A stretch of 64,000 bases of DNA, taken from the NCBI GenBank assembly GCA_027563935.2, contig CM050454.1, positions 74,482,596 through 74,546,595 of the forward strand, in the 5' to 3' direction. Positions within the stretch are counted from its first letter, which is position 1. Each line of letters opens with the position of its first letter. Of this stretch, positions 56,662 through 64,000 are shown piece after piece. Below the pieces are notes generated by a model that ran no database searches, was not told the origin of the DNA, and saw only the letters and a program-made list of their open reading frames with translations. The position numbers and the translations under genes were made by a program. Source of the DNA: Costus lasius (lineage: Eukaryota; Streptophyta; Magnoliopsida; Zingiberales; Costaceae).

Positions 56662-58378
56662 TGTTGGGGTATGCCCTTAAGGTTAATGTTTGAGGCCTTG
56701 GGATTATATAAGTATCATGTAATAAACTCTTATGTTTATAAAGGCATGGTTATTATTCAGGTTGCTACCTTGTCTGCTGTAATAAGTGTACTTCTGAATA
56801 ATGTCTCAAAGCTGTTCAGCTAGGCTGACATGCATATGTCCTTAGTCGAGATATCTTGGTGAACATGAGACAGCCTTGATATGATTGAGACTAATATGTG
56901 TTCTAATCTTATAGGATGCTTCGAGCATGGAATAAGATGTAGACTCATGGGTACATTGGATGTACTGGACAGACCCTACTAGGATATTCAATTGCTTGTC
57001 ACAATGTGAATGATCCTTGTAAGCACCAAGTGGCACATGTCCTCTGACTTGAGATCACTTGTGTTTCTAAATGATGATTGTCATTGTCTTGAGGTAGTTC
57101 AATATCATTTGAAACATAATGATTATAGACTATCTTGGATGGTGAGCTTGAATCAGGTTAGGGCACTAGTGATAGACATAGGATTGCCGTCTCCTTGGTT
57201 AAGGAGTGTGATGTTCTAAAGGGCCCCCCTATATGAGATGATTGAGATAGTGTATGGCCATACCCAGATGACTATGTTCATCTGATCTAATCATGCTCAT
57301 CGTATTGGAGTTACAAGCTTGACCCGCTTGTCCAATAAGAACATCGAGTGGCAAAGGACACATGTATGCCTAGTGAAGTTGATTCACACTTGTGCTGTGG
57401 TTTGGGTGAAGTCTTGGAAGACTCTTTCCTTTATATCGGGAGACAGTGATGTGTTGCTAGATACCCCTCACTGATCGTGATAACGAAAGTTATCGTTACC
57501 GACATTTAAAGGAAACCCTCAGGGTCGCACAATTTGATGATATGGCTTACTTAAGTCAGATCGTGTGGACTGAATTGTTTGGGTTCAGTTTAAAGGGATA
57601 GAGGCTCTGATTGTAAGTGAGATCTGGTCTGATCATGTTTGATTGATTGGGACTTGAGATCGGTAAGCTTCGATCGAGAGTATTGATGCTAGATCGGTGA
57701 GATCAAGAGTATCACGAGATCAACGGTTAGATATTGAACCATTGGTTCAATGAGATCTAGACCATGGCTTGGGCTGGTTTAATTTGGTACTTGAACCAAA
57801 TTGAAATGGATTGAAGTGGCTTGAACCGGTTCACAAGGGTGAATGCTTGGTTCAAGGGGTTAGGCGTTTTGGTTCGGTAATGGGCGCATAGCTTCATCTC
57901 TTCCATTTATGGAAAGTATTGAAGGCGACTTCACCTTAACGCCAAAGCGTTTTGGAACGCTCGACTTCAATCCTCTCTTCTCAACGTTCATCCTTGGAGG
58001 TGAGAACATTCGGACGAGAAGAGGAGGAAGGTTGCTCTCGCCAAGCTTGATCTCCAAAAACTCCTTCACGCGACAAGGGATACTTTGGAGCCTTGCTAGC
58101 ACAAGGGACGTTCAAGGTGTAGGCCTTCTTCTTCTTGTGTGCGATTCCTTTGGAGAAGTTCTCTTTGAACTTTTCTTCCAAGCCGACATCCGATCTATGG
58201 CATTGGTATGATCACATTCTTGATCTAATGAAATATTATAGTTGATCATATGAGCACATAAGCGATTGAATTCTTGAAACCCTAGCAAAATGCATGCGCC
58301 CCCTTGTTTAGGGTTTTCGGCCCCCCTCTTGAAAGGGGTTTTATCCGCTTGCGCTCCCCCATTGAAGGGGACCCTTCA
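56662..58378 (+). repeat. Copia-3 5' LTR
   Basis: 1717 bp, tgttggggtatgccc...ggggacccttca. Same arrangement as the copia-1 LTR, including two terminal CCCC.../...GGGG hairpins. Confidence 0.93.
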
Positions 58379-58380
58379 AT

Positions 58381-58392
58381 TGGTATCAAAGC
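58381..58392 (+). other. Copia-3 primer-binding site, one mismatch
   Basis: TGGTATCAAAGC, one G-to-A difference from copia-2, two bases after the LTR. Confidence 0.85.
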
Positions 58393-60180
58393 TAGGATCT
58401 TATATGATTCATATGATTGCTATGTATGTTTTGTGATCCATATATGTTTGATGCTTAGATCTATGTTTTCTCTTCATGCGATTATACTAGTGGATAGTAT
58501 GTTCATGTTGCGCATGTATGAGAGTTATGTTGTGTTGGTGCTAGTTGAATGGCGCATGTATGATGATTGCGCTTCTTTCATGTTGTTGTAGTTGTTTTTC
58601 TTAAAAACCCTAAATGACATGCGCGCCTTGCATATTAGATCTAAGCCGCACCTACAATAAACCCTTAGATGGGTTGATGGGGTTGAAGTCACCTCTAGAT
58701 TAGATCCAATAGTCTGATCAGACCATCTGACAGCCTAGATGGATCGACTAGATGGCACCTGTGCGCATGCATGAGGTGGCCATAGGTCGATCGCACCTTA
58801 GGCGTGTAGCGAGGTCTGGTTGAGACAACCAGTGAACACACATGAGCTAGGCCCGGGGTCACACCCGCTTGCCAGAACTCATGAGGGTTGTTCAGCCCTT
58901 GGCGCATGCATGGTTGACCATTAGGTCAACACGGGTCAGTTAGGACTCGGTGCATGCAAGGGCAGAGGATCTGATTAGATGGATGAGTGGATCCCTATCA
59001 ATGTACCATTGTAAGGTTGTAGGGGCACATAAGGAAATTAAAATTGATGCCATGGGGTTTTCAAAAATTTAATTTCATGATTGGATCACATGTTGATTGA
59101 TGCCATGATGTTTGTTTATTTAATCTTATGTGGGTTGCCCTAATGTGTGCTGTGCTGGGGCCTGCGTGCCTGGAATTAAACTTGTAAATTAATTTGTGAT
59201 CTGCGAATCACATTTGTACTTAATTTATAATGTATAATTGACCTGCGAGTCAAACTTGTCTAGATAGATCAAATTGTATTTGATTAGACAAGAGCACAAA
59301 GGCACACATCCAAGAGGGGCTTTCAGCTGGTGGCGCACCTGAGGTGCTCTTGGGGCTAGGGCCCTGGGTTGGACCAGATGAGATGCAAAAGTCCCAAGAA
59401 GAGCAAGTGAAGACTTAAGTTTCTTAAGGTCTTACTTAGGCTTTGGGCTTTTACCACATAAGATGCATGCTTTCTTTTTATTGCTTATATAATTAGAACT
59501 GCATGAGTTTATCTTCTGCTATCACCATAGGACTTGCATGATAGTGAGGAAGATAAAAGACCGTTAAAATCCAAACGCTAACATATCAAGCTCGTAAGCC
59601 TTCTGACGCGAAACCTCACTGTTCTGATTATCGTTGGAGCCGTGTTGTACCCACTCAGTGGGCACGTCCATCTATCTTCAGACGGTGCTGGATTTCACCT
59701 GCGTGTTACAGAGAAGGGATTTATCGCTTCTCGTTGCTCAGCATAGCACGTGGTGGTCCAGGGAGTAGGTCGGGTCAGCTTGACCATGTAGACTACATAT
59801 GTGGCGCATATGGTAGCACATGGAGGCAGCCATCTGAGGGATCAGAGACTGTGTTGTACCAACTCAGTTGGCACAGTCTGCTGGATTGCCCAGGTGAAGG
59901 GGAATCGCACGGGTTGGCGATTGGCTGGGACAGCCTACCAGAAATTAGTGCTTGTCATCTCTGTGCATCTTATCTCGCCTCAGCGGGACGCGGAGACCAA
60001 GTATGAAATCTGGATCCCATCTCACTAAAAGAGTGTTACTCTTTCGGACTGTTTTACTGGATTTTACAGTCAGTTAAAATAGTGAGAAAAGGAATCATTC
60101 TTAAGTCCTGATTGATTCTTAACATTGATACTGACCTTGCTGTTCTTGCATTGTTGTAGATTCCTGCAGCAACGAACACC
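58393..60180 (+). other. Copia-3 untranslated leader
   Basis: Collinear with the copia-1 leader. The CTGGTTG-AGA-CAACCAG hairpin is intact (near 58815-58835) and CATGAG...CTCATG is kept. No convincing ORF. Confidence 0.8.
59641..59879 (+). promoter_or_regulatory. Predicted structured RNA element in copia-3 leader
   Basis: Hairpin A at 59641-59666 and hairpin C at 59846-59879, both identical to copia-1 and again 205 bp apart. The middle hairpin keeps both stems and differs only in the internal loop (agg to aga). Confidence 0.65.
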
Positions 60181-63100
60181 ATGAGCTTCAATGTGCGATC
60201 CCTACTGGAAAGGGAGAAGTTTGCTGGGCCGAACTTCTCTGACTGGTTCGGACACCTTAAGATCGTTCTTAAGGCAGAGAGGAAACTGTATGTCCTCGAG
60301 ACGGCGATACCGCCGCAGCCCGCTCCGAACGCCGCAAGGGCGGTTCGGGATGCCTATGAAAAGCACGTCAATGATAGCATTGATGTCGCTTGCCTGATGC
60401 TAGCGTCTATGACGCCACCGCTGCAGCGTCAGCATGAGGATATGTCGGCTATAGAAATTATAGCGAACCTCAAGATGCTGTATGCTGCACAGGCGAGGAC
60501 AGAACGCTATAATCTGACGAAGCTGTTCTTTCAGAGCAAACTGGCTGAAGGGAGCCCAGTGGGAGCTCACGTGCTCAAGATGATTGGGCACAAGGAGGCT
60601 CTGGAGAAACTGGGGCATACCATCAACCAGGAGCTTGCTGTGGATATTATTCTGCAGTCTCTCCCGCCCTCTTTCGATGCGTTCATCATTAACTTTAATA
60701 TGAACAAAATCGATTGTACGCCGGCAGAGCTGCTGAATATGCTCTTGACTACTGAGGAAACTCTGAAGGGCAAGCCTTCAACCTCTGTCTTAATGGTTCC
60801 TTCTAGGAACAAGAAGAAGGGGAAGAAGGGCAAGGCCCCTGTCAAGAATTACAGCAAGGCTCTGAAATAGAAGGTAAAGCGGTCGAAGGACAACAGGTGT
60901 TTCCACTGTGGCCAGCTGGGTCACTGGAAAAAGGACTGTAAAGCACTCCAAGGAGATAAGAGGGGAAGCATCGCTTCTGGCTCAGGTATATATGTGACTG
61001 AGGTCATGTTATCTTCTTCTACCATATCATGGGTGTTGGACACTGCATGTGGAGTTCACATTTGTTCAAATGTACAGGAACTCAAGAGAAGAAGGCAGGT
61101 GGGACAGCATGAGGTAGACCTACGCGTTGGAAACGGGGCACGGGTTGCTGCTGTTGCTGTAGGAGACTATTTCATTTCTTTACCATCTGGCATTGTATTG
61201 GAATTAAACAATTGTTATTTTGTACCCAGTATTACCAAGAATATTATCTCTATTCCTGCTCTTGTCAGGAAAGGATTTGCCTTTGAATGCAATATTTCAA
61301 AGTGTGTTTTATCTTGTGATAATATTGTGTATGCAACTGGTTCAATTAACAATGGGTTGTTCATGTTGGACATGGAAAATTCTATACAAAACATTGATAA
61401 TAAGAAAGCCAAGTATGCTGATGACAGCACCTTGCTATGGCATAGTCGTTTAGGCCATATTAACGAGAAGCGCATTAAGCGGTTGCATGATCATGGACTG
61501 CTGGGATCATTCTCCTACAAGGAGATTGATACATGCAAAGCTTGTTTGATGGGTAAAATGACGAAGTCACCTTTTTCTAATAAAGGTCAAAGGGCTTCAG
61601 GTTTACTTGACCTTATACACAGTGATGTGTGTGGGCCATTTAGTAAACATGCCAGAGGTGGCTATCAGTACTTCATTACCTTTACTGATGATTTCAGTAG
61701 GTATGGGTATGTCTATTTGATGAGACATAAGAGTGAATCTTTTGACAAGTTCAAAGAGTTCAAGAATGAAGTACAGAATCAGCTAGGCCGAAATATCAAG
61801 GCACTTCGCTCAGATCGAGGTGGAGAATACTTGAGTCATGCGTTTACTGACTATCTAAAGGAGTGTGGGATTATCTCACAGCTCACTCCGCCAGGAACAC
61901 CGCAATGGAATGGTGTGTCCGAGAGGAGAAATAGAACGTTGCTTGATATGGTTCGTTCTATGATGAGTCAGCCTACTCTTCCATACTCCTTTTGGGGTTT
62001 TGCACTGGAGACAGCTGCAAAGGTACTAAACCGAGTGCCATCCAAGACAGTTTCAAAGACGCCATATGAGTTATGGTATGGGAAACAGCCGAGCTTGACA
62101 TTTATCAGGATCTGGGGTTGCGAGGCTTATGTCAAAAAGCTCGCCTCTGGGAAACTAGAGAGCAGATCTGAGAAATGTATCTTTGTCGGTTACCCTAAGG
62201 AAACTAAGGGTTATTATTTCTACGATCCCAAAGAGAACAAAGTATTTGTTGCTCGGACGGCCATATTTCTTGAGAAGGAGTTTCTTCTGCAAGAGGCTAG
62301 TGGGAGAGAAATAAAGCTGGATGAGATTCCAGAGGAAGGACAAAGTAGTCAAGCACAGTTGGATGTGCCTGAGCCGGTAGATCAGGTTATTGAACAACCT
62401 GAGGCTCAAATAACACGGGAACCGCGAAGATCGGGAAGGATCCGTCGTCAGCCTGAGCGCTATGACGGAGTCTACATCATTGATAATGATGAACCCCTCA
62501 CTTATGCGGATGCGGTCAGTGGACCGGAGTCAGCTAGATGGCTTGATGCTATGCGAGCCGAGATGGACTCCATGTCAGATAACCAGGTCTGGGATTTGGT
62601 TGATCCGCCTCCGGGAGTAATCCCAATAGGCTGTAAATGGATCTTCAAGAAGAAGATTGACATGGATGGTAACGTAGTTACCTATAAAGGCAGGCTAGTT
62701 GCGAAAGGTTTCAAACAAATCTACGGGATAGATTATGATGAAACTTTCTCTCCTGTAGCCATGTTTAAGTCTATTCGGATTCTTTTCGCAATAGCTGCAT
62801 ATTACGATTATGAGATCTGGCAGATGGATGTGAAAACAGCTTTCCTTAATGGAAATCTGGATGAGGATGTGTATATGACACAACCGGAAGGTTTCACTGA
62901 TCCATTAGATCGTCATAAAATATGCAAGTTAAAGAAGTCCATTTATGGACTGAAACAAGCATCTAGAAGCTGGAACATTCGTTTTGATGAATCAATCTCT
63001 GAGTTTGGTTTCATCAAGAACGAAGATGACCCGTGTGTTTATAAGAGGTTTAGTGGGAGCGTAATTACATTCCTAATCCTCTACGTCGATGATATCTTAA

Positions 63101-64000
63101 TCATTGGAAATGATATTCTTGAACTGCATGCTGTTAAAGCATGGTTAGGAAAATGTTTCCAGATGAAAGATTTGGGAGAAGCAGCCTATGTGTTAGGTGT
63201 GAAGATCTACAGGGATAGATCTAAGAGGCTTCTCGGGCTGTGCCAGAGTACTTACATCGATAAAGTCCTAGAGAGATTTCATTTAGAGAATTCTAAACGA
63301 GGATATCTTCCAGTCAGACATGGTCTGAATCTTTCGAAGAGTCAGTGTCCACAAACACGGACTGAGAAAGATGAAATGGACAATACGCCTTATGCTTCGG
63401 CTATTGGGTCCATTATGTATGCGATGTTGTGTACTCGCCCAGACGTCGCTTACGGGTTAAGCGTGACCAGTCGATTCCAAAGTAATCCAGGTTTGGCGCA
63501 CTGGATTGCAGTCAAGAACATTATAAAATATCTGCGGAGGACCAAAGATATGTTCTTGATATATGGTGGTCAGGAAGAACTCAGTATTGAAGGATATACT
63601 GACGCTTCGTTCCAGTCAGACCAGGATGATTTCCGATCGCAATCAGGCTATGTTTTTAGCTTGAATGGTGGAGCAGTGGTGTGGAAGAGTTTCAAACAGT
63701 CAACTGTTGCTGATTCCACAACAGAAGCCGAGTATGTTGCAGCCTCGGAAGCATCCAAGGAGGCAGTGTGGATTCGTAAGTTCGTGAGAGAACTTGGTGT
63801 TGTTCCTTCGAGTGCAGATCCTTTGGTTATCTTCTGTGATAACACTGGAGCAATCGCACAAGCAAACGAACCACGGTCGCACCAGAAGTCCAAGCACATA
63901 CAGAGACGGTTTCACTTGATCCGGGAGATCATTGATCGTGGCGAGATCAAAATATGCAAGGTTCATACAGATGACAATCTGGCAGACCCGCTTACCAAGC
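60181..64000 (+). CDS. Copia-3 gag-pol polyprotein, amber stop, cut by window end
   Basis: Gag opens MSFNVRSLLEREKF and reads to TAG at 60868-60870, where copia-1 and copia-2 have Gln (CAG), ten codons before the zinc knuckle CFHCGQLGHWKKDC. After the stop the same frame stays open to the window end, covering protease, integrase (RGGEY and SFWGF intact, unlike copia-1), RT (YVDDILIIGND) and RNase H to about 24 residues before the expected end. A single base change thus separates gag from pol. Length to this point matches copia-2 plus one codon. Probably a recent nonsense mutation; a functional readthrough site cannot be excluded from sequence. Confidence 0.93.

Larger units (their letters stand above)
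56662..64000 (+). mobile_element. Copia-3: Ty1/copia element, truncated by window end
   Basis: Same family and orientation as copia-1 and closer to it than to copia-2 in LTR and leader. Begins 364 bp after copia-2's target duplication. 5' LTR, primer-binding site, leader and gag-pol up to the RNase H end are present. The 3' LTR and target duplication (5' copy would be TAAGG, 56657-56661) are outside. Confidence 0.95.

Overview
This window is plant nuclear DNA made almost entirely of LTR retrotransposons inserted into one another. All five primer-binding sites read tggtatca(g/a)ag, complementary to plant initiator-Met tRNA. The pol genes are of plant Ty1/copia type (order gag-PR-INT-RT-RH) and Ty3/gypsy chromovirus type (gag-PR-RT-RH-INT plus a chromodomain-like tail, probably the Tekay/Del clade). 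I see no confident host gene, rRNA, tRNA or CRISPR array. The density of young, nested, nearly intact elements suggests heterochromatin of a large plant genome; the species cannot be told from the sequence.

Left part (1-7677): a minus-strand Tekay-type LTR fragment (1-573), then pieces of an older copia-type LTR family (called family C here) in both orientations, a diverged non-coding stretch, and a decayed copia integrase fragment.

Nest 1 (7678-26775): gypsy-1, plus strand, LTRs of 2631 bp, target duplication ATGAC. Its gag-pol is split by copia-1 (11980-21071; LTRs of 1701 bp; duplication GTCTA). The two gypsy-1 coding halves stay in frame around the insertion, so it probably had an intact polyprotein when copia-1 arrived. 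Gypsy-1 itself sits inside a family C LTR.

Middle (26776-35633): more family C LTR, about 2.2 kb of old LTR-like non-coding DNA, and a family C solo LTR (29940-34723) that carries a Tekay-type solo LTR (30819-33670, minus strand, duplication TTATG). Next to it is an unidentified minus-strand ORF (called X).

Nest 2 (35634-56292): copia-2, with an unbroken 1293-residue polyprotein, is inserted into ORF X (duplication GGTTG). Its 3' LTR carries gypsy-2 (43651-55175; minus strand; LTRs of 3401 bp; duplication ATGAT). Copia-3, same family and orientation, begins at 56662, again inside ORF X, and runs off the window.

The most novel-looking signal is in the roughly 1.8-kb untranslated leader shared by the three copia elements. 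Two bulged hairpins exactly 205 bp apart share bulge and loop, and their only four differences in the 26-nt core form two compensating base pairs. A longer hairpin lies between them. This looks like a conserved RNA structure, perhaps for packaging or dimerisation. Other points are the disrupted ORF X and iterated motifs shared between different LTR families.
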